Assembly: GCA_964393335.1 (NCBI GenBank)
Contig: CAYMTN010000102.1
Coordinates: forward strand, 1-18,031
Source of the DNA: CAYMTN01 sp964393335
GTDB lineage: Bacteria; Chloroflexota; Anaerolineae; Aggregatilineales; Aggregatilineaceae
Direction: 5' to 3'
Length of the DNA stretch: 18,031 nt
In this document: piece by piece, positions 6,539 to 13,606 of the stretch
Layout of the letters: each line of letters begins with the position of its first letter
How positions within the stretch are numbered: the first letter of the stretch is position 1
Position numbers and translations under genes: made by a program
The notes under the pieces: model-generated
What the model was told of the DNA's origin: nothing
Seen by the model: the letters and a program-made list of their open reading frames with translations, nothing else
Databases searched by the model: none

Positions 6539-8137
6539 TCATAACAACCCCGAATCGCGCGATTTCAGATTGGCAGTCGGCAGTGTCAGCAGCGGCGCGC
6601 CGCGCAGCGCGGCCCGCATGGCGTCGCGGTCGTCCCAGGCGTATTCCGTCGTGCCAAAACACATGCTCTGCTCGTGACCCTTACCGCACGCGATCACCAG
6701 GTCGCCGCGCCGGGCCAGCGAGCAGCCAAACGCCAGCGCGCGGCCCCGGTCCATCACGCGCCAGAAGGTTTCACCCTCGATGCCGCCCCGGTGGATGCAG
6801 CCCTGCGCCATGTCGTGCAGAATGCCCGCCAGTGACTCGGTACGCGGGTCCTCGGCGGTTAAGATCGTGATATCGGCCAGCTCCGCGCTGACCTCGGCCA
6901 TCATGCGCCGTTTGTCACGGTCGCGCAGGCCCGCGCTGCCGAAAATGGCGATCACACGGCGATCCGGCGCGATCATGCTGTGCGCCGCTTCCAACGCGCG
7001 GCGCAGCGCGTTCGGCGTGTGCGCGAAATCGACAATCGCCAAAAAATCCTGCCCCTCGTCGATACGCTCCATCCGTCCAGGGATCGGTTGCAGATCACGG
7101 ATGCCGTCGAAGATCGCGCCGCGCAGCCGTTCCGGGTCATCGTCCAAAATCGCCGCGCAGGCCGCCACCGCCGCCAGCATATTCGAGACGTTGAACGGCC
7201 CGACCAGCCGCGACTCGACGTGCTGCATCAGCCCATCCGGCCCGACGACCATCAGGTGCGTGGCGTCCGGTTCGTATTCCATCTCCTCGGCGCGCACGTC
7301 CACCGGGTACAGCGGGTCGATGCCATAACTCACCACGCGATCCACGCCCGGCCCGGCCAGCGCCGTCTGGCGGAACAGGTCAGCGCTGGGATCGTCGGCA
7401 TTGATCACGGCGACCTTGAGCACGCCCGGCTTACGAAAACTCGACGCCGCCATCCCGAACAGCCGCGCCTTATCGCGCCGGTACCGTTCCCACGTGCCAT
7501 GAAAATCGAGGTGCTCGTGCGTGACGTTGGTCAGCACGGCGACATCGACCTCGACGCCGTTGACGCGGCCCAGCGCCAGCCCGTGCGACGTCGCCTCTAA
7601 CACGACGTGCGTCATACCCACCTCGACCATACGCGCCAGGTACATCTGGACCTCGTGCGCGGGCGGCGTCGTGACGTGCAGCCCCGTTTCGAGCACCGCG
7701 TCCCCGATCACGGCGCTGACCGTCGTCAGCAGGCCCGCCTGGATGCCGGACGCCGTCAGAATGCTGTGAATCAGCGTGCAGGTGGTCGTTTTGCCGTCCG
7801 TGCCGGTCACGGCGATGACCACCAGATGGCGCGACGGGTGCCCGTAATACGTCGCGGCCAGCGGTCCCAGGACGGCCTTACCATCGGCTACCTGCGCATA
7901 CGGCACCGGGCACGCCACCCGATCGGGGGGGCGCTCGCCCACCACCGCGACTGCGCCGTGATCGACCGCTTCCAGGATCAGGCTGTGACCGTCCACGTTG
8001 GCCCCGGCCCGCGCCAGAAACACGCCGCCCGGTTGGATCGCCTGGGCGTTTTCGTCCACAGGCGCGGTCACCGCCACGTCCCGATCCGGCGGCGTGATCA
8101 CCCCGGTCAGGTCGGCTAGCAGATCGCTGAAATTCAT
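6539..8137 (-). CDS. murE: UDP-N-acetylmuramyl-tripeptide synthetase MurE
   Basis: A 532-residue Mur ligase of normal MurE layout. It ligates the third amino acid onto UDP-MurNAc-L-Ala-D-Glu in the cytoplasm, using ATP. The N-terminal UMAG-binding domain spans about 1-105. The ATP-binding P-loop VTGTDGKTTT is at 110-119, THEHLDFHGTWERYRRDKAR (206-225) contains the lysine expected to be carbamylated (K223), and the C-terminal domain shows VDFAHTPNAL (369-378) and ACGKGHEQ (483-490). At the position of the DNPR motif that reads meso-diaminopimelate it has EDPR (429-432), so the third residue may be another diamino acid. ATG 8137 has AAGGA 7 bases upstream and a promoter 40-65 bases upstream. 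A short tail after residue 512 has no obvious role. Confidence 0.92.
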   Translation of the reverse strand: MNFSDLLADLTGVITPPDRDVAVTAPVDENAQAIQPGGVFLARAGANVDGHSLILEAVDHGAVAVVGERPPDRVACPVPYAQVADGKAVLGPLAATYYGHPSRHLVVIAVTGTDGKTTTCTLIHSILTASGIQAGLLTTVSAVIGDAVLETGLHVTTPPAHEVQMYLARMVEVGMTHVVLEATSHGLALGRVNGVEVDVAVLTNVTHEHLDFHGTWERYRRDKARLFGMAASSFRKPGVLKVAVINADDPSADLFRQTALAGPGVDRVVSYGIDPLYPVDVRAEEMEYEPDATHLMVVGPDGLMQHVESRLVGPFNVSNMLAAVAACAAILDDDPERLRGAIFDGIRDLQPIPGRMERIDEGQDFLAIVDFAHTPNALRRALEAAHSMIAPDRRVIAIFGSAGLRDRDKRRMMAEVSAELADITILTAEDPRTESLAGILHDMAQGCIHRGGIEGETFWRVMDRGRALAFGCSLARRGDLVIACGKGHEQSMCFGTTEYAWDDRDAMRAALRGAPLLTLPTANLKSRDSGLL

Positions 8138-8174
8138 AGCTGTTCCTTCGCAGATAGCGCGGCTGGCCTATCCC

Positions 8175-8203
8175 ATTTTATCCCCGATGGGTCGGGAAAC
8201 CAA
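8175..8203 (-). promoter_or_regulatory. Probable murE promoter
   Basis: On the minus strand TTGGTT (8203-8198) and TAAAAT (8180-8175) are 17 bases apart. The spacer holds a 5-bp inverted repeat (CCCGA/TCGGG). The predicted start near 8168 gives a 30-nt leader before murE. Confidence 0.5.
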
Positions 8204-8294
8204 AAGCGCCCCGCTCTTGTCCGAACCGGGGGCGATTCTCCAACTTTTGGGGCGGCGAAACGGCTCTCACTCGATCCGCACGGTAAGCGGCGCA

Positions 8295-8313
8295 TTGACA
8301 GATACACTATAAT
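8295..8313 (+). promoter_or_regulatory. Promoter region of the small winged-helix-like gene
   Basis: An AT-rich patch in the murE divergent gap contains TTGACA (8295-8300) and a perfect TATAAT (8308-8313). They are only 7 bases apart, so they cannot be one promoter. The TATAAT with a poor -35 gives a start near 8320 and a 28-nt leader; TTGACA with a weak -10 at 8318-8323 (17-base spacer) is the alternative. Confidence 0.45.
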
Positions 8314-8347
8314 ATAGATATAGGCAATTGACTCAAATGAGGATACC

Positions 8348-8578
8348 ATGACCGAAACGAAACGGACGGAACTGAAGCAGGAAATCCTGACAGTTGTTCA
8401 GAGAAGCGGGATCGCCATTCGGGGACAGCGGATCGCCAACCGGGTAGACGTCCCTGATGGAGTCGATCTCAGCGAGCTGTTGGGCGAACTCGTAGCCGAA
8501 GGGCAGCTCACGCGGCACCATACGCTGCTGTCCAACGGCGAAGTCACCTATATGTATAACCTGCGCCCCACCCCCTGA
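8348..8578 (+). CDS. Small winged-helix-like protein, 76 aa
   Basis: A 76-residue soluble protein. After a charged start (MTETKRTELKQEILTVVQRS) comes a helix-turn-helix-like pattern: GQRIANRVDV, then the helix LSELLGELVAEGQLTRHH, then a likely beta-hairpin wing ending TYMYNL. This is the order of a winged-helix domain, in which a GxLxR-type turn leads into the wing. It could bind DNA, or be a protein-interaction wHTH. The ATG has GAGGA 4 bases upstream. It is transcribed divergently from murE and could regulate itself or its neighbour, but no operator is proven. The 120 bases after it hold no recognised feature. Confidence 0.7.
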   Translation: MTETKRTELKQEILTVVQRSGIAIRGQRIANRVDVPDGVDLSELLGELVAEGQLTRHHTLLSNGEVTYMYNLRPTP

Positions 8579-8698
8579 CCGGCGCTACTGCCCACCTCCG
8601 ATCCGCTGACGCTGATCACACCCGCGACAACTGAAGCGTGCCGCGCCGTGCAGGCAAACCTGCCGCACAATCTATGCCGTTCGATCCGCGAGGTGCCG

Positions 8699-9643
8699 TC
8701 AGGCCCCTGCCTGTGTCAGACGCTGCATCTGATCGGCGCTCAGCACCACGTCCAGCGCGGCGATGTTTTCGGCCAACTGCGCGGACGTGCTGGCCGCGAT
8801 CAGCGGTAGAACCGGCGGATCGCTCTGGCGCATCCAGGCCAACACTACCTGATTCGGCGTAACGCCGGCTTCAGCCGCGACGGCACGCAGCGCCGCCAGC
8901 CGCGCATCCGCATCTGGCCCGTGATACGTGTCCAGCAGCGGGCGATCCGCGCGGGTATACGTGCCGCCCAACAGGGCGGAATAGGCCAGCAGGGTGAAGT
9001 CATCCGACCGCGCCCGCACGTAATCGAACAAGTCGTCGTTGGCGACGACCTGCGGCGCGGCGCTCGCGCCGGGCTTGAGGCGCAGGTACGTATGCCGCTG
9101 CTGCACGCAGCAGAACGACGGCCAGCCGTTCGCCTTGCTGAGCGTGTGCGCGCGTTCCAGGCGGTAGGCGAGATAGTTACTCGCGCCGATGTAACGCACC
9201 TTGCCCGCGTCAACCAGCCGCGCGAAGGCTCCCATCGTATCGCGCAGCGGCGTTTCCCGGTCATCGACGTGCGCGTAATACAGATCGATCACGTCCGTGC
9301 CGAGCCGCTTGAGGCTTTTGTCGCATTCCGCCTCGACCAGCGCGGGCGTCAGCGCGCGGGGCACGTCGCCGTACCCAAACCCAACCTTGCTGGCGATAAA
9401 CAGCCGGTCCCGGTTGCCGCGTGCCGCCATCCACCGGCCCAACAGGGCTTCGCTGTCGCCGCCCTGCCCCCCGGCCCAATGCGCGTAAATGTTGGCCGTA
9501 TCGACGAACGCGCCGCCCGCATCCACGTACTGGTCCAGCAGCCGGTACGACGCGGCTTCGTCCTGGCGCGTGCCGAAATACATCGCGCCCAAACACAGCG
9601 CGCTGACCTGCTGCCGGGTATGACCTAACTGCACTGTTTGCAT
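8699..9643 (-). CDS. Aldo/keto reductase
   Basis: A 314-residue (beta/alpha)8 NAD(P)H-dependent oxidoreductase. The catalytic tetrad is visible: D48 and Y53 (FVDTANIYAHW), K86 (FIASKVGFG) and H125 (DLYYAHVDD). The substrate-side GASNYLAYRLE block and the C-terminal cofactor-binding region (PLIAASTSAQLAENIAALDV) agree with the family. It reduces aldehydes, ketones or sugars in the cytoplasm; the substrate is not evident. ATG at 9643 is chosen because GGGAGGAA precedes it by 6 bases, instead of an ATG 15 bases upstream. It lies just after the ATP synthase operon terminator, so it is a separate unit; only a weak -10 (TATTTT) is visible upstream. Confidence 0.9.
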   Translation of the reverse strand: MQTVQLGHTRQQVSALCLGAMYFGTRQDEAASYRLLDQYVDAGGAFVDTANIYAHWAGGQGGDSEALLGRWMAARGNRDRLFIASKVGFGYGDVPRALTPALVEAECDKSLKRLGTDVIDLYYAHVDDRETPLRDTMGAFARLVDAGKVRYIGASNYLAYRLERAHTLSKANGWPSFCCVQQRHTYLRLKPGASAAPQVVANDDLFDYVRARSDDFTLLAYSALLGGTYTRADRPLLDTYHGPDADARLAALRAVAAEAGVTPNQVVLAWMRQSDPPVLPLIAASTSAQLAENIAALDVVLSADQMQRLTQAGA

Positions 9644-9725
9644 GGTAATTCCTCCCAAAAATAGCTTTCAGCGATCAACAATCAGCCAACAACGAGAATC
9701 GGCAGGGGCACAGGCGGCACGAACC

Positions 9726-9762
9726 AAAAACGCCAGAGATTCAGCGTAAGCTCTCTGGCGTT
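9726..9762 (-). terminator. Strong rho-independent terminator of the ATP synthase Fo operon
   Basis: On the minus strand AACGCCAGAGA (9762-9752) and TCTCTGGCGTT (9739-9729) form a perfect 11-bp stem around a 12-base loop, ending in a TTTTT run (9730-9726). It begins 18 bases past the atpF stop, so transcription ends before any F1 gene. Confidence 0.9.
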
Positions 9763-9780
9763 GGGTAGGCGGGTGCCGGA

Positions 9781-10482
9781 TCAGCGCAGCCGCAGTGAGA
9801 GGGTCGCCAGATCGCCCCGGACGCTGCCATCCACGACCTTGTCACCGGCCCGCACGATCAAACCACCCAGGATCGCGGGTTCGACCTTGTAGTCGATCTC
9901 GTCGGCCCCGGTGGTCTTTTGGGCCTGTGCCTTCTCGTCGTCAGTCAGCGGCACGGCGCTGACGACCGTCACCGACTTGCCGATATTTTCCGCTTCGGCG
10001 GGCACTTCCGAGAAAAACTGCTTGATCACGGCGCGCTGGCGTTTTTCGTCCAGCGAATCCCCGATCAGGCGCTCGGCAGCGGCCATCGCCAGCGATACGA
10101 TTTGTTCGCGCGTTTCACCCAGGATGCGGTTGCGCTCCTGCTCAGCCTGGTCACGCGCCTGGGCGCGAGTGTCTTCGGCCTCTTGCGAGGCTTCGCGCAG
10201 TATATGTTTGATCTGTTCCTCACCGCGTTGGCGTGCTTCATCGACCAGCTTTTGACCGTCAGCACGCGCCTGCGCCAGCAGTTTGTCACGCTCGCGCTCG
10301 GCATTTTCGCGGGCTTCTTCGGCGGCGCGGGCGTCTTCCAGGCCCTGCGCGATGCGCTCGGAGCGTTCGTCCAGCAGCCTCATCACGCGCGGCCAGACGA
10401 AACGCCACAGCAGCAGCAGAATGATGCCGAAGTTCAGCAGTTGAAACAGAAAGAACCCAAGATTAAGACCTAATTTATCCAC
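9781..10482 (-). CDS. atpF: ATP synthase subunit b fused to the C-terminal part of subunit delta
   Basis: A 233-residue protein; ordinary b subunits have about 160-170. Residues 1-30 are the single membrane helix (FLFQLLNFGIILLLLWRFVW). Residues 35-150 form the long charged peripheral-stalk coiled coil ending LAMAAAERLIGDSLDEKRQR. From about 169 the sequence changes to VTVVSAVPLTDDEKAQA, then VEPAILGGLIVRAGDKVVDG and SVRGDLATLSLRLR, the conserved C-terminal region of delta/OSCP. The N-terminal six-helix domain of delta, which contacts the alpha subunits, is absent. GTG at 10482 has GGAGG 5 bases upstream. The gene is last in the operon and is followed by a terminator. A separate atpH could exist elsewhere. 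Both halves are recognised with good confidence. Confidence 0.92.
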   Translation of the reverse strand: MDKLGLNLGFFLFQLLNFGIILLLLWRFVWPRVMRLLDERSERIAQGLEDARAAEEARENAERERDKLLAQARADGQKLVDEARQRGEEQIKHILREASQEAEDTRAQARDQAEQERNRILGETREQIVSLAMAAAERLIGDSLDEKRQRAVIKQFFSEVPAEAENIGKSVTVVSAVPLTDDEKAQAQKTTGADEIDYKVEPAILGGLIVRAGDKVVDGSVRGDLATLSLRLR

Positions 10483-10502
10483 GCTTTCCTCCTGCTCCGC
10501 GA

Positions 10503-10748
10503 CTACAGCACGAACAGGATGATCAGGGACACGACCAAAGCGTAGATCGCCACAGCCTCAGCGAATGCAATGCCCAGGATCATGTTGGTGATGATCTGCC
10601 CGGATGCATCGGGGTTGCGGCCAATGGCCGTCAACGCGCCCTGTACCACCAGGCCGATGCCAATACCAGGCCCGATCACACCAATCATAGCCAATCCGGC
10701 CCCCAATGTTTTCATTGCACTGATGAAGTCTTGTCCACTAATCGTCAT
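10503..10748 (-). CDS. atpE: ATP synthase subunit c
   Basis: An 81-residue two-helix c-ring subunit of Fo. The first helix carries the Gly-rich packing motif (GAGLAMIGVIGPGIGIG, 16-32), the loop is GRNPD (43-47), and the second helix holds the ion-carrying Glu at 64 (GIAFAEAVAIYAL). The Gln and Ser/Thr ligands of sodium-type rings are missing (Ala follows the Glu), so proton coupling is expected. ATG at 10748 is chosen because AGGAGG lies 5 bases upstream; the open frame reaches further but without a ribosome site. It sits 84 bases after atpB and 20 before atpF. Confidence 0.95.
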   Translation of the reverse strand: MTISGQDFISAMKTLGAGLAMIGVIGPGIGIGLVVQGALTAIGRNPDASGQIITNMILGIAFAEAVAIYALVVSLIILFVL

Positions 10749-10832
10749 GAATACCTCCTGATATGGTCGGTTTAAACAAAGCCGCACCCGGCTTTGGGTG
10801 TAACTGCCAATCACATGCGCCGTCCGCGCGTC

Positions 10833-11945
10833 CTACTCGTGTCCCTCTTCGTGCTCGCCGTGCCCAACGGTTGCCATCGCCGCGAAGACGAGGAACAGCA
10901 TGGCAAACACAAATGCCTGGATCACGCCGACAAACAGCTCAAATCCGTACACCGCCAATGGAATCAACGCCCCGGCCAGGAACGGGATCACAAACAACAG
11001 CACCTGACCGGCGAAGATGTTGCCAAAAAGACGGAAGCCAAAACTGATGATACGCGAAAACTCGGAGATGATCTCCAAAAAGCCGACGCCGAAGTCCATC
11101 AAGCCCATCGGGTTTTTATCCATCTTGTCGAGGGCGGGGATATTGATGAACTTGGCGAAATAGCCAGCACCTAACGCCTGCACGCCTATCACCTGCACGG
11201 CCAACACGGCGATCAGCGCCAGCCCCAGCGTCAGGTTGAGATCGGTGGTCGCCGCACGCACAAACGACGTCACGACGTAGATGTTATCGTTGACCTGAGC
11301 CGCCGCTTCGCCGCCTGTCGCTTCAGCCGGGCCTTCGACTTCGGCGGGACTTTCCGCCGCAGCTTCGCCTTCGGCAGCGTGCCCTGTCTGCTTGGCGTGG
11401 CAGGCTTCATAACCGGCCTCGGTGGCGACCTCGCCGCGATACAGCGTCTTTTTCACCTCAAGCACGGCCCCGTTACGCGGGTAACCGCTCATACCATCCT
11501 CGGCGCAGTGCATCAGACCGATGCTGTCCACACCAGGGACCAGCTCTAACCAGTTCGCAAATAACAAAAACAAGAAGATGGTCGCCATGATCGGGAAAAT
11601 TCTTCTGGCGTATTTCGGGCCGGCAGTCGTGCGTACCAGGCCGTACAGCGCGTCGGTCAGCATTTCGAAGATGCCTTGCAGGCGGCCCGGTACGGTCCGG
11701 AGCTTCCAGGTCGCGCCAAATGCAAAGAGCAGCACCAGCACGTCGGCCAGCACCGTACCGACCAGCGTGTTGGTGATCTTCAAACCGCCGACACCAAAAC
11801 AGTCGGTACACAACTGCTCGCCCGGCACCGTGATGACCGGCAGCGCCATCGCTAAGCCCGCGTTGGGCAGCAGCACGAATGGCACCAACCAGCAGAACAG
11901 CACGGAGGCGACCAGCATACCAACGAATATTCTGACTCCTTTCAA
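10833..11945 (-). CDS. atpB: ATP synthase subunit a with a long extracytoplasmic insertion
   Basis: A 370-residue subunit a (usual 240-280), the membrane half-channel partner of the c-ring. The essential Arg is R305 in FRLFGN (304-309); E336 and Q343 (FELFVGVIQAFVFA) stand at the places of E. coli H245 and Q252, and Q314 at E219. The conserved ATTDLNLTLGLALIA follows an unusual segment at about 141-222 rich in Ala, Glu, Gly and Pro. Cys occur at 46 and 49 (CTDC), 147 and 182, apparently outside the membrane core. The start is TTG at 11945, with AAGGAG 8 bases upstream and a TTGA 4-base overlap with the stop of the AtpI-like gene. The tail is His/Glu-rich (GHGEHEEGHE). Confidence 0.94.
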   Translation of the reverse strand: MKGVRIFVGMLVASVLFCWLVPFVLLPNAGLAMALPVITVPGEQLCTDCFGVGGLKITNTLVGTVLADVLVLLFAFGATWKLRTVPGRLQGIFEMLTDALYGLVRTTAGPKYARRIFPIMATIFLFLLFANWLELVPGVDSIGLMHCAEDGMSGYPRNGAVLEVKKTLYRGEVATEAGYEACHAKQTGHAAEGEAAAESPAEVEGPAEATGGEAAAQVNDNIYVVTSFVRAATTDLNLTLGLALIAVLAVQVIGVQALGAGYFAKFINIPALDKMDKNPMGLMDFGVGFLEIISEFSRIISFGFRLFGNIFAGQVLLFVIPFLAGALIPLAVYGFELFVGVIQAFVFAMLFLVFAAMATVGHGEHEEGHE

Positions 11946-12499
11946 GGGCCCTTCTCCTTCGTGTGTGATGATCGGGTAGTCGATAGGGGTGAGGTGCGCT
12001 CGAACGCGGCGCGCCGCCCGTCAGGCGGGGGGGCGGGTGGGGACGTGTTGATGTGCGACACCGCCGTCAGCACCATGCGCACCATCGCATACAGGCTCAC
12101 CGGGATACTGACCAGGACCAGCCCGATGGTAAACACCGGGTGCGTATCCAGGTGGGCATCCAGGTACAGACCGCCAAACAGCGCCAGGAAAATCAAAACC
12201 AGGGTGGAACAACCCGCCTGCCCGGCAACCGTCGCCAGCGCCAGATTACGCATGTAATCGGGGTTGAAGCGTTGACTCATGTGTAATATCCTGCGAACGG
12301 TCCAGTAGTGGGCGACCGGTACGCTGAGCAGTGGCAGACCGACGCTAAACACGGGATGCAGCCCGGTTACCTGAAAATCGAGCAGCACACCCAGACCTGT
12401 TGCCAGTACCACGAGGAGCAGCCCTGAGAGTCCAGGTCCTCCCAGGATAGCCTGGAGGGCACTCTGGCGCGCATCATATGGCGTTCGTCTGAGTTGCAT
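11942..12499 (-). CDS. AtpI/AtpZ-like ATP synthase accessory protein, internally duplicated
   Basis: A 185-residue four-helix membrane protein heading the ATP synthase operon. It holds two copies of an AtpI/AtpZ-like helical hairpin: residues 27-70 contain LHPVFSVGLPLLSVPVAHYW, residues 99-142 contain THPVFTIGLVLVSIPVSLYA. Both are preceded by a small-residue helix with G-x-L-L-D or G-L-Y-L-D. Ordinary AtpZ is one such unit of about 90 residues. The family helps c-ring assembly or forms a cation channel with AtpI; which role applies here is unknown. The C-terminal tail (150-185) is Pro/Ser/Arg-rich and disordered. ATG 12499 has AGGA 9 bases upstream, and the stop overlaps the atpB TTG. Two promoters lie 120-175 bases upstream. 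Confidence 0.8.
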   Translation of the reverse strand: MQLRRTPYDARQSALQAILGGPGLSGLLLVVLATGLGVLLDFQVTGLHPVFSVGLPLLSVPVAHYWTVRRILHMSQRFNPDYMRNLALATVAGQAGCSTLVLIFLALFGGLYLDAHLDTHPVFTIGLVLVSIPVSLYAMVRMVLTAVSHINTSPPAPPPDGRRAAFERTSPLSTTRSSHTKEKGP

Positions 12500-12616
12500 C
12501 AGTGACCGTCCTGCTGCGCGTCTACGGGGGGAGCTTCCCGTAACACTTCCAACCTATCCGTACACCAGGCGCGGCAAGCAGCGCCCCTACGAGAGCCATT
12601 TACGGATAGATGGTTA

Positions 12617-12646
12617 AGTATAATCAAGCTGTGCCTTATTGCACAA
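12617..12646 (-). promoter_or_regulatory. Promoter P2 of the ATP synthase operon
   Basis: On the minus strand TTGTGC (12646-12641) is 18 bases from TATACT (12622-12617). It overlaps the -10 of P1 by one base, so the two would compete or respond to different conditions. Leader about 110 nt. Confidence 0.5.
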
Positions 12647-12674
12647 GCCTAGCAGAGCGAACATAAATTGTCAA
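12646..12674 (-). promoter_or_regulatory. Promoter P1 of the ATP synthase operon
   Basis: On the minus strand a perfect TTGACA (12674-12669) is 17 bases from TAGGCT (12651-12646). It gives a leader of about 140 nt before the AtpI-like gene. Confidence 0.6.
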
Positions 12675-12878
12675 AATTTCATTTCTAAAATCTGTGAATT
12701 TAGGCGAATTTCTTACAGGAATATGATGTTTATTGTCGAACCCGGCGCGGCATCCGCGCATCTAACAGGTAGAACGTTTACCGTGACCGTAGACTGTAAC
12801 GCGGTCGCCCTCGACAGGCATGATGTCACGGTCTACAACGAACGGTGAACGGCACAGCAAAAAAAGGAGACACACGCC

Positions 12879-13601
12879 ATGCCACGCTTTGACACGCCTC
12901 TCACCACCAATGACCAGAGCTTCGACCGCGTGCTCAATACAGGGCTGCCGGTCGCGCTGCTGGTATGGGACGGCACGCCGCTGGACTCGTCGCTGGACGA
13001 GACGCTGCGTCAGGTCGCCAAAGAGGACGCGGGCCGCGTGCTGGTCGCCCGGTTGAACAGCCGCGAGAATCCGCAAACTGCTGGGCGGTTCCACGTCAGC
13101 GGCGCGCCGGTCGTGATCACACTGCGCGACGGGCAAGAAGTCACCCGCGCGAGCGGCGTTACGTCGGGCACGCTGCGCGAACACGTCGCGCACCTGCTCG
13201 GACGTGGGCCGCGCCCGGCATCCGACCCGGCGCAGACGGCTCGCCCGGCAGCGCACGCGCACACCAAAGCGCCGTCCCACCCGGTCGCCGTATCGGATGC
13301 CACGTTCCAGCGCGAGGTAGTAGCCAGCGACCTGCCCGTGCTGGTCGACCTGTGGGCACCCTGGTGCGGCCCGTGCCGTATGATCGCGCCAATCGTCGAA
13401 TCGATCGCGCACGATTACGCGGGTCGCCTCAAGGTTGCCAAGCTCAACGTGGACGAGAATCCGGGCACGGCCAGCGCCTACCAGGTGCAGGGCATCCCGA
13501 CGCTGTTGATCTTTCGCGGCGGGCGCATCGTGGACCGCATCGTCGGCGCAGCGCCCGAACGGCTACTGCGCGGCAAGGTCGATGTGGCCCTGCGCCAGTG
13601 A
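12879..13601 (+). CDS. Tandem thioredoxin protein: degenerate first domain, active second domain
   Basis: A 240-residue protein with two thioredoxin folds. The C-terminal domain (about 134-240) is canonical: VDLWAPWCGPCRMIAP with CGPC at 163-166, KLNVDENPGTASAYQVQGIP and the cis-Pro at 207. The N-terminal domain (about 1-108) follows the same plan (PVALLVWDG, RLNSRENPQTAGRFHVSGAP with cis-Pro 77), but the CxxC place reads as Pro/Leu/Asp/Ser with no Cys at all, so it cannot do disulfide chemistry. A Pro/Ala/His linker joins them. It is cytoplasmic (no signal peptide). The dead domain may bind partners or clients. AAAAAGGAG lies 9-10 bases before ATG. It is convergent with the 51-aa gene, with 5 bases between the stops. 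Confidence 0.9.
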   Translation: MPRFDTPLTTNDQSFDRVLNTGLPVALLVWDGTPLDSSLDETLRQVAKEDAGRVLVARLNSRENPQTAGRFHVSGAPVVITLRDGQEVTRASGVTSGTLREHVAHLLGRGPRPASDPAQTARPAAHAHTKAPSHPVAVSDATFQREVVASDLPVLVDLWAPWCGPCRMIAPIVESIAHDYAGRLKVAKLNVDENPGTASAYQVQGIPTLLIFRGGRIVDRIVGAAPERLLRGKVDVALRQ

Positions 13602-13606
13602 GCGCC

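Larger units (their letters stand above)
12500..12878. other. Divergent intergenic region between the atp operon and the double-thioredoxin gene
   Basis: This 379-base gap carries the two minus-strand atp promoters in an AT-rich core (about 12600-12725). A possible plus-strand micro-ORF of 40 codons runs from ATG 12726 to TGA 12846-12848, with AGGA 5 bases upstream; its product (MFIVEPGAASAHLTGRTFTV at the start) is not recognised. Interleaved inverted repeats ACCGTGAC/GTCACGGT (12780-12787, 12825-12832) and GTAGAC/GTCTAC (12789-12794, 12831-12836) lie inside it. AAAAAGGAG just before 12879 is the ribosome site of the thioredoxin gene. No clear plus-strand promoter was found. Confidence 0.5.

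Noticed and set aside
8295..8313. TTGACA and TATAAT as one promoter
   Set aside because: They are only 7 bases apart, so they cannot be used together.
12762..13412. 216-aa minus-strand frame opposite the thioredoxin gene
   Set aside because: It mirrors a clear thioredoxin coding region, is Arg/Val-rich without a recognisable family, and has no ribosome site.
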